A DNA stretch of 64,000 bases, taken from NCBI RefSeq assembly GCF_030548205.1, contig NZ_JAUORV010000018.1, positions 1 through 64,000 on the forward strand. Direction: 5' to 3'. This stretch comes from Aliiglaciecola sp. 3_MG-2023. Its GTDB lineage: Bacteria; Pseudomonadota; Gammaproteobacteria; Enterobacterales; Alteromonadaceae. The translations under genes were made by a program, and so were the position numbers. The notes beneath the pieces were generated by a model. It made no database searches, had not been told where the DNA came from, and saw only the letters and a program-made list of their open reading frames with translations. Below are positions 47,080 through 56,368 of this stretch, one piece after another. Position 1 is the first letter of the stretch; each line of letters starts with the position of its first letter.

Positions 47080-48105
47080 TTATTTTCCGTGGGGTGGTGG
47101 GCCATTTGGAGGCCCGCCAGCACCGCCTGGAGGGCCGCCAGCGGGCCGAATGGACTCGCCGTGTAAACAGCCAATGAACATATTTTCACTGGGGCTGGCT
47201 GCGTGGTAGTGATAGCCTCTAACGTCGTCGCTCTGACCTCGGCACTCATCAAGAGGCTCTGCTTCCTTGCCTTGTGCATCTCGCATCGCATAAATGCCAT
47301 AACCATCTGATGCATATCCAATTAAAGGCGCGTGACCATCATCGGTTTTTTCGGGAGTATCAGTACAGCCAGTTGTTGAGTGATAATGATATCCTTGATG
47401 AGCATTAATATGCCCGCCACAGTCATCAAATGCCGCTATGGTGTACGCGCCTAAGATAGCATCAATAGGGGCTGGACCTGATAATTCAGAGCCATCTAAT
47501 GCAATTCCAACTGTGTGAACGCGTCCTGTTTCTGTGCTTGGGATAGGTTGAGTGGGGATCAGATAGGTGACTGAAAAGTCTTCGTCAAGATATTCGAGTT
47601 TGCACTCAATACAGTTTTGCATGTACTCCTCTTCGACGTCAGGTTTAGCCGCACCAAAACAAGCTTCTTTAGTGGCGGTGTATCGTACATCACCGGTTGC
47701 GGCGTCGTACACCATCCATTTTTCGTCACCGTAGTACTCACTCAGCTTTAGAATAAACTCTCCGGTAATATCTACCAGATCTCCTGTTCCTTCTTTACTA
47801 AACCACGCTCCGCCTTCTTCTGCACCATCGGTGATTTTTCTGGGGCAAAAAGGACCAGGCTCGCGACCCGCTGGCGCCCCCGAGGTGACTAATTTATAAC
47901 ACCTGGTTTTTGTCCCTTGAGCTGTTTCACAGTCTATTATTGTAGGCGTTTCTAAAAATGCCCCTTGCGCAAACATTGAAAGGTCGATGCCGTTACCACT
48001 GCTTGTTTGCGTCGAGCTATTAACAGAAGCGTCATTACAGCCTGTCAAAGTTATTGCACAGGAGACCGCAACCATCATTACTGTCCAGTGATTTGATAGT
48101 CCCAT
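47080..48105 (-). CDS. YHYH-domain lipoprotein
   Basis: The 341-residue protein has a lipoprotein signal peptide (lipobox LTGC) and two copies of the Y-H-Y-H motif, in HQGYHYHSTTGC and VRGYHYHAASPS, which define the YHYH domain. Many paired cysteines suggest disulfides in an extracytoplasmic protein. The C-terminal end is Gly/Pro-rich (GGPPGGAGGPPNGPPPHGK). The family has no known activity; metal binding by the His clusters is only an inference. It is divergent from the RND pump operon. Confidence 0.85.
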   Translation of the reverse strand: MGLSNHWTVMMVAVSCAITLTGCNDASVNSSTQTSSGNGIDLSMFAQGAFLETPTIIDCETAQGTKTRCYKLVTSGAPAGREPGPFCPRKITDGAEEGGAWFSKEGTGDLVDITGEFILKLSEYYGDEKWMVYDAATGDVRYTATKEACFGAAKPDVEEEYMQNCIECKLEYLDEDFSVTYLIPTQPIPSTETGRVHTVGIALDGSELSGPAPIDAILGAYTIAAFDDCGGHINAHQGYHYHSTTGCTDTPEKTDDGHAPLIGYASDGYGIYAMRDAQGKEAEPLDECRGQSDDVRGYHYHAASPSENMFIGCLHGESIRPAGGPPGGAGGPPNGPPPHGK

Positions 48106-48355
48106 GATTTAATCCCTATATTCCCGTTTCTGTTGCGCTGACTGTTTAACTAACAATTAAATTAGTCTACAACAAAAATGTGCATATAGTATGCAGCCTC
48201 GCCTTTTTAAATAACAAAAAGAACCGGAGCCCTTAATTATGCGTAGACAGGATTAAAGCTCACATGTGTTAGCTAACGTATATTCAGGACGGAAATTTGA
48301 AAAGATGTTTGAGTGTACATATTTGTTTACGTGTTTTCAGCCACCCTAGAAAGCG
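48106..48355. other. Divergent intergenic region with a small palindrome
   Basis: This gap between the YHYH gene and the RND operon contains the 15-bp inverted repeat TGCATA-TAG-TATGCA (48181-48195). It could be an operator for either gene, but no matching second copy was found. Nothing else is recognisable. Confidence 0.35.
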
Positions 48356-48372
48356 TTAACCCTACCTTAACC
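48356..48372 (+). promoter_or_regulatory. TTAACC-N5-TTAACC direct repeat upstream of the RND operon
   Basis: TTAACC (48356-48361) is repeated exactly at 48367-48372, an 11-bp period typical of OmpR-family binding sites. A -35-like TTGTGA follows directly (48373-48378), with an AT-rich -10 candidate about 17 bp on. It lies 120 bp ahead of the membrane-fusion gene. The response regulator at 54299-54982 in the same cluster is the natural candidate ligand. Confidence 0.5.
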
Positions 48373-48491
48373 TTGTGATTGTTAAGCTTTGCTCAATTAT
48401 CGACTAATACACTTTACTGATACCCCATTGAGTATTCATAAAGTGGCTTCGTTTCATCTTATTTTATGTAATTAATTAGGAATGCTTAATT

Positions 48492-49685
48492 ATGAAATCT
48501 TCAATCAGCACAGTAGCACTATTCGCGGTACTAACTTTGCTAATAAGTGGTTGCCAGCAAGAAATCCAACCTACAAAATCTGTTTCTGTTCCGGCAGTTT
48601 CTTACGTGGCAGTCACCGCAAGTGAGCATAAAATTGATACAAAAATGCAAGGCCGAGTGGTGGCATCCTCCATTGCTGAAGTTCGCCCACAGGTTGGCGG
48701 TATCGTGCAAAAACGTTTGTTTACTGAGGGTAATACCGTAGAGCAGGGTGAGTTGTTATATCAAATTGATCCTGCAACTTATCAAGCCGCTTACAATGAA
48801 GCAAAAGCCAGCTTGAGCAGCGCTAAGGCTGCCCTTGAAACAGCAAAATTAAAAGATGAGCGTTATGCAAGTTTGTTGAAATTTGAAGGTGTATCCCAAC
48901 AAGATGCTGACGATGCGCATGCTACTTATCTGGAAGCCAAAGCCAATATCGAAAAATATGAAGCAGCGTTAGCCACTGCCGCTATTAACCTTGAGTTTAC
49001 CAAGGTGACCGCGCCAATATCTGGCCATATCGGTATCTCCAACGTTACCCAAGGGGCGTTAGTAACGGCTCAGCAAACAGATGAATTAGCCACTATTCGT
49101 AAATTAGACCCTATTTATGTCGACATGACAAAAAGTAGTAAAGAGATGCTTAAATTGCGTCGATTACTCGGCTCAAATGGGATTTCAGAAGGTTCAACGG
49201 AAGTGTCACTTACTTTAGAAGATGGCTCGGAGTATGACCACAAAGGCCAGTTGAAAATGCAGGAAGTGTCAGTTGATGCGTCAACGGGTACCGTGACGCT
49301 TCGTGCTGAATTTCCCAATCCAAATGGTTTGCTATTACCCGGAATGTTTGTAAGAACTCAAGTGAACGAAGCGGTTGATGAGCACGCTATATTAGTGCCT
49401 CAACAAGGTATTTATCATTCAGCTTCGGGTGAAGCTTATGCCTATGTGATTGATGAAAATAATGTAGTAGAAAAGCGAGTGGTTGAAACCATTAACGCGG
49501 TTGAAAATAAGTGGCTGATTTCAAGCGGTCTATCAGAGAATGATAAGCTTTTAGTTGAAGGCGCTGGCAAAGTACGTCCTGGTAGTGAAGTAAAACCTGT
49601 GCAGGTTGAAATGAACGACCAAGGAACCATGATAACCGTGGTTAAGCAAGAGCAAAATACTTCCTCTACACAAGTGGGAGTCTAG
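48492..49685 (+). CDS. RND efflux periplasmic adaptor (membrane-fusion protein)
   Basis: The 397-residue adaptor is a lipoprotein (lipobox LISGC, residues 17-21) with the AcrA/MexA layout: lipoyl halves around VRPQVGGIVQKRLFTEGNTV, a coiled-coil hairpin with many Ala/Lys/Glu residues, LEFTKVTAPISGHIGISNVT and the C-terminal barrel with LLPGMFVRTQVNEAV. It links the inner-membrane pump to the outer-membrane channel. It is the first gene of the operon, 3 bp ahead of the pump gene. Confidence 0.95.
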   Translation: MKSSISTVALFAVLTLLISGCQQEIQPTKSVSVPAVSYVAVTASEHKIDTKMQGRVVASSIAEVRPQVGGIVQKRLFTEGNTVEQGELLYQIDPATYQAAYNEAKASLSSAKAALETAKLKDERYASLLKFEGVSQQDADDAHATYLEAKANIEKYEAALATAAINLEFTKVTAPISGHIGISNVTQGALVTAQQTDELATIRKLDPIYVDMTKSSKEMLKLRRLLGSNGISEGSTEVSLTLEDGSEYDHKGQLKMQEVSVDASTGTVTLRAEFPNPNGLLLPGMFVRTQVNEAVDEHAILVPQQGIYHSASGEAYAYVIDENNVVEKRVVETINAVENKWLISSGLSENDKLLVEGAGKVRPGSEVKPVQVEMNDQGTMITVVKQEQNTSSTQVGV

Positions 49686-49688
49686 TAA

Positions 49689-52600
49689 ATGTTTGCTCGC
49701 TTTTTTATCGATCGCCCGGTATTTGCATGGGTTATTTCAATCATTATTATGCTCACAGGTATTGCCTCTATTTTCTCTTTACCTGTTGCTCAGTATCCAA
49801 GTGTGGCGCCACCTACAATAAGTGTAAGTACTAGCTACATAGGTGCCGATGCGACTACGGTTGAAAATAGTGTAACGCAAATATTAGAACAGCAACTCAC
49901 TGGCTTAGATGGACTGTTGTATTTTTCATCTTCGAGTACCTCAGATGGAAGTGCATCGGTGAATATCACCTTTGAAGAAGGCACCGACGCTGATTACGCT
50001 CAGGTACAGGTGCAAAATAAAGTACAGCAAGTTACGTCACGTTTTCCAGAATCAGTGCAAGATCAGGGAGTTACGGTCACCAAATCGAATACTGACTTTC
50101 TTTTAGTGACCGCGCTGTACGACAAAACAGATCAAGCGACAGCCTTTGATATAGCCGATTACATTTCCTCTAATTTACAAGACTCATTAGCCCGTGTTGA
50201 AGGTGTGGGGGATGTGAGGGTTTTCGGTTCTCAATATGCGATGCGTATTTGGTTAGACCCAAATAAACTTGCTGCATACGAGCTAATGCCATCAGATGTC
50301 AGCAGTGCCTTAAGTGCACAAAACGTGCAGGTTCCAGCAGGTAAAATCGGTGCGGTCCCCACGTTAGCAAATCAAGAGTTAAATGCCACAGTGACGGCAC
50401 AATCAATGATGTCTACCCCGGAAGAGTTCCGCAATATCATCATTAAATACGATTCTACCGGTGCAAATGTACGCTTAAGTGATGTGGCGCGAGTAGAAAT
50501 TGGCAGTGAAAGCTATAGCGCCATTCCTCGTTTGAACGGCCACCCTGCGTCTGGTATCGCTATCATGCTATCTCCTGGCGCTAACGCACTGGACACTGCT
50601 ACTCGAGTTAAGGAAAAAGTGGCGGAATTATCGGTAAATTTACCTGATGGCTATGAAGTGACTTTCCCCCGTGACAGCACCGCCTTTATTAAAATATCCA
50701 TTAGTGAAGTCGTACAAACCTTAGTTGAAGCGGTTATTTTAGTTGTCTTGGTAATGTGGCTATTTTTGCAAAATTGGCGAGCCACCTTAATTCCGGCCAT
50801 CGCTGTTCCTGTTGTTTTGTTAGGGACCTTTGGCGTACTCCAAGCATTTGGTTTTTCAATTAATACCCTCACCATGTTTGGCATAGTGTTATCTATTGGT
50901 TTGTTGGTGGATGATGCAATAGTCGTGGTTGAAAACGTTGAACGCTTGATGCATGAAAAGAATTTATCGCCACGAGACGCAACTATAGAGTCAATGTCGG
51001 AGATCACTGGCGCGCTGATCGGAATTGCAGTTGTATTATCTGCGGTATTCTTACCCATGGCATTTTTCGGCGGTTCAACAGGGGTAATCTATCAGCAATT
51101 CTCAATCGCGATTGTCTCTTCCATGACATTATCGGTCATCGTTGCATTAACCCTCAGCCCGACTCTGTGTGCAACGATGTTAAAGCCATCTGAACGTAAC
51201 CCCGAAGGAAAAGGCTTTTTCGCCAAATTCAATCGTACCTTTGATCGAATGACTGAATCATACACCGGAAAAGTACAAAGTATGGTTACCCGTAAAGTCC
51301 GTTGGCTACTCGTTTACGGTGGAATTGTGGTGGCGCTAGCATTACTTATTGTGCGCTTGCCAACCGGGTTCTTACCGCAAGAAGATCAAGGCAGCACTAT
51401 GTTCCAAATTGTTTTGCCACCAGGTGCTTCAATTAAACGTACAAAAGCGGTGGCTGAACAGGTAGAGCAATATCTAGTAGAAAATGAGAGTGAAGATGTT
51501 ATTCGTATGTTCTCAATTGCTGGCTTTAATTTCACTGGAAGTGGGCAAAATGCTGGTATGGGGTTTGTGGCGTTAAAACCTTGGGATGAACGACCCAACG
51601 ATGATCAAAGTGCCGAGGCCCTTATTGACCGTATGAATAAAAATCTATCAGGGATACGTGATGCCCAAGTTTTTGCAATGTCACAGCCTGTTATTCAAGG
51701 TTTAGGGCAAAGTAATGGATTCACTTTCGAAGTTCAGGCGGCAGCTGGTACCTCTCGTGAAGAATTAACCGAGCTGAAAAATGAACTGCTAGTACAAGCG
51801 CGGCAAAGTAGCCTTCTTGTAGGTGTGCGTGAAGGTGCACTAGGAGATACTCCACAATTGAAAATTGACATTGACAACGGCAAAGCAACATCCCTTGGTT
51901 TGTCGCTATCTGATGTGTCCAGCACCTTAACAACAGCATGGGCTGGGTCTTATGTTAATGACTTCATTGATGGTGGACGAGTGAAAAAGGTTTACTTGGA
52001 AAGTGATGCTCAATTTCGTTCGAAGCCAGAAGATTTGGGCGACTGGCATGTTCGCGGTTCCAATGCGGACGGTGAAACTACCATGACACCTTTCTCTGCA
52101 TTTAGCAGTGCAACTTGGTCAAATGCCCCTCAAAGCTTATCTCGGTTTAATGGTATTGCGTCTTATCAGCTGCAAGGTGCTGCTGCCAGCGGTGTTAGCT
52201 CTGGTCAAGCTATGGCTGAAATGGAAAGGCTTGTTCAAGAAGTTGGGCAAGGTAAATTAAATTACGCTTGGAGTGGATTGTCATACCAAGAGAAGTTATC
52301 TAGCGGGCAATCAGGCTATTTATATGCTATTTCGATTTTAGTCGTATTCCTCGCGTTAGCAGCGCTGTACGAAAGTTGGTCTGTGCCATTATCCGTTATT
52401 ATGGTGATCCCATTAGGTGTGATTGGTGCTGCACTTGCCGCGACTCTTAGAGGTTTGGAAAATGATATCTATTTCCAAGTTGCGTTGGTAACTACCATTG
52501 GATTGGCTTCAAAAAATGCCATTTTGATTGTTGAATTTGCAGAGGCTTCTTATCAGCGAGGTATGTCGTTGGTAGATTCAGCAGTACACGCAGCTAAATT

Positions 52601-52850
52601 GCGCTTAAGACCGATAATTATGACATCCCTGGCGTTTATATTTGGCACCATACCCTTGGCGATTTCATCAGGTGCTGGTGCGAATAGCCGTATCTCAATT
52701 GGTACTGGTATTGTTGGTGGCACCTTTACCGCTACGATATTAGGTATTTTCTTTGTTCCGCTATTTTTCGTGCTTATTCGTGGTTTCTTCCCAAAAAGAC
52801 GTCCAGTTTACGATGATAGCCCAGATAAAGTGGAGAAAGCCGATGTTTAA
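49689..52850 (+). CDS. RND multidrug efflux pump (AcrB/MexF type)
   Basis: The 1053-residue HAE1-type transporter begins MFARFFIDRPVFAWVISIII and has twelve transmembrane helices with two large periplasmic loops. The proton-relay aspartate pair is visible in LLVDDAIVVVENVERLM, and KNAILIVEFAE carries the conserved Lys of helix 10. Such trimers export drugs, dyes, bile salts or solvents using the proton gradient. The substrate range cannot be read from the sequence. It overlaps the outer-membrane-channel gene by 8 bp. Confidence 0.97.
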   Translation: MFARFFIDRPVFAWVISIIIMLTGIASIFSLPVAQYPSVAPPTISVSTSYIGADATTVENSVTQILEQQLTGLDGLLYFSSSSTSDGSASVNITFEEGTDADYAQVQVQNKVQQVTSRFPESVQDQGVTVTKSNTDFLLVTALYDKTDQATAFDIADYISSNLQDSLARVEGVGDVRVFGSQYAMRIWLDPNKLAAYELMPSDVSSALSAQNVQVPAGKIGAVPTLANQELNATVTAQSMMSTPEEFRNIIIKYDSTGANVRLSDVARVEIGSESYSAIPRLNGHPASGIAIMLSPGANALDTATRVKEKVAELSVNLPDGYEVTFPRDSTAFIKISISEVVQTLVEAVILVVLVMWLFLQNWRATLIPAIAVPVVLLGTFGVLQAFGFSINTLTMFGIVLSIGLLVDDAIVVVENVERLMHEKNLSPRDATIESMSEITGALIGIAVVLSAVFLPMAFFGGSTGVIYQQFSIAIVSSMTLSVIVALTLSPTLCATMLKPSERNPEGKGFFAKFNRTFDRMTESYTGKVQSMVTRKVRWLLVYGGIVVALALLIVRLPTGFLPQEDQGSTMFQIVLPPGASIKRTKAVAEQVEQYLVENESEDVIRMFSIAGFNFTGSGQNAGMGFVALKPWDERPNDDQSAEALIDRMNKNLSGIRDAQVFAMSQPVIQGLGQSNGFTFEVQAAAGTSREELTELKNELLVQARQSSLLVGVREGALGDTPQLKIDIDNGKATSLGLSLSDVSSTLTTAWAGSYVNDFIDGGRVKKVYLESDAQFRSKPEDLGDWHVRGSNADGETTMTPFSAFSSATWSNAPQSLSRFNGIASYQLQGAAASGVSSGQAMAEMERLVQEVGQGKLNYAWSGLSYQEKLSSGQSGYLYAISILVVFLALAALYESWSVPLSVIMVIPLGVIGAALAATLRGLENDIYFQVALVTTIGLASKNAILIVEFAEASYQRGMSLVDSAVHAAKLRLRPIIMTSLAFIFGTIPLAISSGAGANSRISIGTGIVGGTFTATILGIFFVPLFFVLIRGFFPKRRPVYDDSPDKVEKADV

Positions 52851-54273
52851 TTTCTCTTTACCTAAAACGGGAGTCGCAAAATTACTACCCATAGCTGGTG
52901 CATTGGTGTTAGCAGGTTGCAGTACCTTAGGGCCTGAATATTCTCGTTCAAATCTTCCTGTTGCAGAAACTTGGGAGAATGCACCGCAAGGCGAAATCCA
53001 AGGCTTGTCTGAGCAACAAGCCATTGACTTGCCTTGGAAAAGCTTCATCAAAGATCAGCGCTTAAGCCAAATTATTGAGCTGGCTTTGAATAATAATCGA
53101 AGTCTACGTCAGACCTTAGCAGATGTTGAAGCCGCGCGAGCGACCTATCGAATCCAGGACGCGAATTTGTACCCAACTATCAATGCAGGGTTAAGTGGTA
53201 ATAGAACCAAAGCGTCGTCGGGTACAATTAGCACAACTTACGAAGCAGAAGCAGGTTTAAGCAGCTACGAAATCGATCTTTTTGGCAAAAATCGCAGTTT
53301 AAGCGAAGTCCAAATGGAAGCCTATTTGTCGAGTCAAGAAACGGCTAAAGCGGCAAAGATTTCATTAATTGGTGAAATTTCTAATGCTTGGTTAACCTTA
53401 GCGGCAGATAAGAATCAACTTAAATTAGCCCAAGAAACAGCAAGCAATGCTGAAAAAGCTATGGAAATAACCAATAAGCGCTTAGAAATGGGGGTTGATT
53501 CTAGAATCGATGTGGCCAGTGCGGAAACCATTTACTATAACGCCCGCTCGGATATTGCGAGTTACACAACCCAAGTGGAACAAGATCTGAATGCACTGCG
53601 CTTGCTGGTAGGTGAACAAATTGATGAAAACTTACTGCCTGATTTACTGCCAAGCAGCGAAACCTTAGTGGCAGATGTGCCCGCTGGTTTATCCTCCTCA
53701 TTGCTATTGCAACGTCCAGATGTATTAGCTGCTGAGCACACCTTAAAATCGGCCAATGCAAACATTGGGGTTGCCAGAGCCGCGTTTTTTCCCACCTTAT
53801 CGTTAACGGCAACCGGTGGTCTTGCTAGCTCGGTGTTAGCCGACATATTTAGTGGCGGCGCAAGTTCAATCTGGACTTTAGCCCCAAGCATTACCCTGCC
53901 TATTTTTGACGGTGGCGCTAATGATGCAAACTTAGCCTACAGTGAAGCTCAGCAGCAGAAATACCTAGCTGCTTATGAATACGCAATCCAAAGCGCGTTT
54001 TCCGAGGTGGCAGATGCGTTAGCGCGCAGGGCAACAATTCAAGATCAATTAAACAGTGAAAAATCCTTAGTCCTCGCCTCTACTCGTAGCTATGTTTTAT
54101 CCCTTGCTCGCTATAAAGGGGGTATTGATAACTTTCAAAGTGTTTTAGAAGCCCAGCGAACCATGTATCAAGCTAATCAATCGCTTATTTTAACGAAACA
54201 AGCGGATTTGGAAAATCGTATTACCTTGTATCGAGTATTAGGTGGCGGTTTGGCTGATGATAATGCTTCATAA
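52843..54273 (+). CDS. Outer-membrane efflux channel (NodT/OprM-like lipoprotein)
   Basis: The 476-residue TolC-superfamily protein is lipidated (lipobox LAGC) and has the features of the NodT group: LPWKSFIKDQRLSQIIELAL, YEIDLFGKNRSL, LLLQRPDVLAAEHTLKSANA and a repeated second half with QKYLAAYEYAIQSAFSEVAD. The frame is open from 52753, but GGAG lies 8 bp ahead of the ATG at 52843 (MFNFSLPK), which overlaps the end of the pump gene. It completes the tripartite pump. Confidence 0.95.
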   Translation: MFNFSLPKTGVAKLLPIAGALVLAGCSTLGPEYSRSNLPVAETWENAPQGEIQGLSEQQAIDLPWKSFIKDQRLSQIIELALNNNRSLRQTLADVEAARATYRIQDANLYPTINAGLSGNRTKASSGTISTTYEAEAGLSSYEIDLFGKNRSLSEVQMEAYLSSQETAKAAKISLIGEISNAWLTLAADKNQLKLAQETASNAEKAMEITNKRLEMGVDSRIDVASAETIYYNARSDIASYTTQVEQDLNALRLLVGEQIDENLLPDLLPSSETLVADVPAGLSSSLLLQRPDVLAAEHTLKSANANIGVARAAFFPTLSLTATGGLASSVLADIFSGGASSIWTLAPSITLPIFDGGANDANLAYSEAQQQKYLAAYEYAIQSAFSEVADALARRATIQDQLNSEKSLVLASTRSYVLSLARYKGGIDNFQSVLEAQRTMYQANQSLILTKQADLENRITLYRVLGGGLADDNAS

Positions 54274-54298
54274 AGTAAATGAGTAAGGGTTAATAATC

Positions 54299-54982
54299 AT
54301 GAACGTTTTATTAGTTGAAGATGATATCGACCTTGCAACAACCATTGTTGATTATCTGGAAATTGAAGCTATTGAGTGCGACCACGCAAGCAATGGATTA
54401 ATGGGGTTGAATTTAATCGAAAGTAACTCCTATCAAATGATAATTCTCGATATCAATATGCCGAAGATGGATGGGTTAACCCTTTGCAGTACTTTGCGGG
54501 AAAAAGGCATGGATATTCCCATTTTGATGTTAACCGCGCGGGATAGTTTAGAAAATAAATTGCAAGGATTTGCAGCGGGTAGTGACGACTATTTAGTTAA
54601 ACCTTTTGCCATGAAAGAGCTGGTGGCACGGGTACAAGTGCTGGCAAAAAGACGCAGTGGCGAGGCTAAAAAGTTATCTGCCGGTGATTTAAGCTTGGAC
54701 TTAACTCAGCATAAGGCAAATTTGAAACAAACTACTTTGAAGCTCTCGCCAATGGCATTTAAGTTATTAGAGGTACTGGTGCGAGCGTGTCCGCAAACGG
54801 TGAGTCGACAACAACTTATTCAGCAAGTTTGGGGTGATGAACAACCCGATAGCAATAGCCTTAAGGTACATGTTCATCATCTTAGAAAGCAATTAGATGT
54901 TGAGCAGAGTAACGTAAAACTGGAGACTGTATCCGGTGTTGGTTTTGCCATTAAAGTGAGTCAAGAAGGACAACAATCGTGA
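54299..54982 (+). CDS. OmpR-family response regulator of the efflux cluster
   Basis: The 227-residue regulator has a receiver domain (LLVEDDIDLAT, phospho-acceptor Asp51 in IILDINMPKMDG, Lys in LVKPF) and a winged-helix domain with SLKVHVHHLRKQLDVE. It starts 25 bp after the channel gene, in the same direction, and overlaps the kinase gene by 4 bp (GTGA). The TTAACC direct repeat at 48356-48372 is a plausible target, which would make the operon self-regulating. Confidence 0.94.
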   Translation: MNVLLVEDDIDLATTIVDYLEIEAIECDHASNGLMGLNLIESNSYQMIILDINMPKMDGLTLCSTLREKGMDIPILMLTARDSLENKLQGFAAGSDDYLVKPFAMKELVARVQVLAKRRSGEAKKLSAGDLSLDLTQHKANLKQTTLKLSPMAFKLLEVLVRACPQTVSRQQLIQQVWGDEQPDSNSLKVHVHHLRKQLDVEQSNVKLETVSGVGFAIKVSQEGQQS

Positions 54983-56277
54983 TAATCAGGCCAAGCCTTA
55001 AACTACATTTTTTCTTTAGTGTTGTATTGCTTGGCTCTTCAATGGTGATTGGTTTTTCTTTTTTAAGTGTCAATTACTTTGTTGACGGCCTGGATAGAAG
55101 CTTAGCAGGAGTTATGCGCGAACTCGCCAAAAACACGGAAGTTGAAGATCAACATCCTAAAATCGTTGCCGGTATTCATATTGCCAGCCGTTGGCAAGAT
55201 ACCCCTGAAGTGATTCAACAACAATTTAAAAATCGTCCCGTTAGAGTAGGTGAACTACTAAAAATAAAAGATCAAAGTACATTTTTATCCATGCCAAAAA
55301 ACTTGTACTTCGTGGTGCTTTACCAGAACCAAAAAGGTGAAGACCGTTATATATCAAAATTTTTACTTGAAAAAGACCTGGTACCCGCTTATTCCGATAT
55401 TCATCCAACTAACCGGCTCATTTGGACACTGGCAATAGCGATTGTTGCCATCTTACTGTTTGCTTTGTTGCTAGTTTTAATCATGCTTAAAGTTACTAAG
55501 CCTATTAAAACTTTGAAAAATTGGGCGAAATCCTTAGATCAGCGTAACCTTCAAAAGCCTCCCCCAGATTTTACCTTTAGTGAGCTCAATGAATTGGCTT
55601 CTTTACTGCAAAGTAGCCTGGTGTCAGCACACCAAAGTTTAGAACGAGAACAACGTTTCCTCAGTTATGCCAGTCATGAGCTGCGAACACCCGTTGCGGT
55701 CATTCGCAGTAATGTGGATTTGTTACAACGATTAAATGAAAAGATGCCAGCCAGTGAAAAGCAGAAACAAGTCTTAGAGAGAATCCAGCGGGCAGGTCTT
55801 ACTATGACCAACTTAACCGATACTTTCTTGTGGTTAAGCCGCAATGAAGAAATACACATATCCAATGAGCCCATTAGTTTAGGTGAGAAAATTAATCAGG
55901 CCTGCAGTGATCTAAGTTATTTGTTAAGTGGTAAACAGATTGAGTTGAAAGTGGAAACCGACGATAGCAAGGTTAAGGTTGTTGCAGTTGCCTGCCATAT
56001 TGTCATCAATAATTTAATTCGAAATGCTTATCAGCATACTCAACAGGGTGAAGTGCATATCAAGCAGCAAGGTAGCCGGATTACTATCATTAATAGTAAT
56101 TCCACAAGTGATAATAATGCTTCGGTGGTAGACGCTAATGATGACAAAGTCGCTTTTGGATATGGGTATGGACTTGGCTTGCAGTTAAGTGAAAAAATTA
56201 TTAGCAACCATGATTGGTTTTACGAAAAAACCAGTACTTCAGGCTTGTATCAGGTGACGGTAGATTTTAGTGGCTAA
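54979..56277 (+). CDS. Sensor histidine kinase of the efflux cluster
   Basis: The 432-residue kinase has transmembrane helices at about residues 11-34 and 148-170, a periplasmic region of about 110 residues, the H box FLSYASHELRTPVAVIRSNV with His233, the N box INNLIRNAYQHTQQGE and a G box FGYGYGLGLQLSEKI. It starts with GTG inside the regulator stop codon. The periplasmic region has no recognisable domain, so the signal is unknown; membrane damage or pump substrates are possible. Confidence 0.92.
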   Translation: MIIRPSLKLHFFFSVVLLGSSMVIGFSFLSVNYFVDGLDRSLAGVMRELAKNTEVEDQHPKIVAGIHIASRWQDTPEVIQQQFKNRPVRVGELLKIKDQSTFLSMPKNLYFVVLYQNQKGEDRYISKFLLEKDLVPAYSDIHPTNRLIWTLAIAIVAILLFALLLVLIMLKVTKPIKTLKNWAKSLDQRNLQKPPPDFTFSELNELASLLQSSLVSAHQSLEREQRFLSYASHELRTPVAVIRSNVDLLQRLNEKMPASEKQKQVLERIQRAGLTMTNLTDTFLWLSRNEEIHISNEPISLGEKINQACSDLSYLLSGKQIELKVETDDSKVKVVAVACHIVINNLIRNAYQHTQQGEVHIKQQGSRITIINSNSTSDNNASVVDANDDKVAFGYGYGLGLQLSEKIISNHDWFYEKTSTSGLYQVTVDFSG

Positions 56278-56368
56278 AACTAATTACCCTTAGTTTACGA
56301 ATTTACTTTAAAATTCCACCTCTTTATAGATTAATCTAGGGCAAGACTATTCGCCCCAATGGACAGAT

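Noticed and set aside
48181-48195. Palindrome TGCATA-TAG-TATGCA as a firm operator
   Set aside because: There is a single copy, with no -35/-10 context and no matching regulator.
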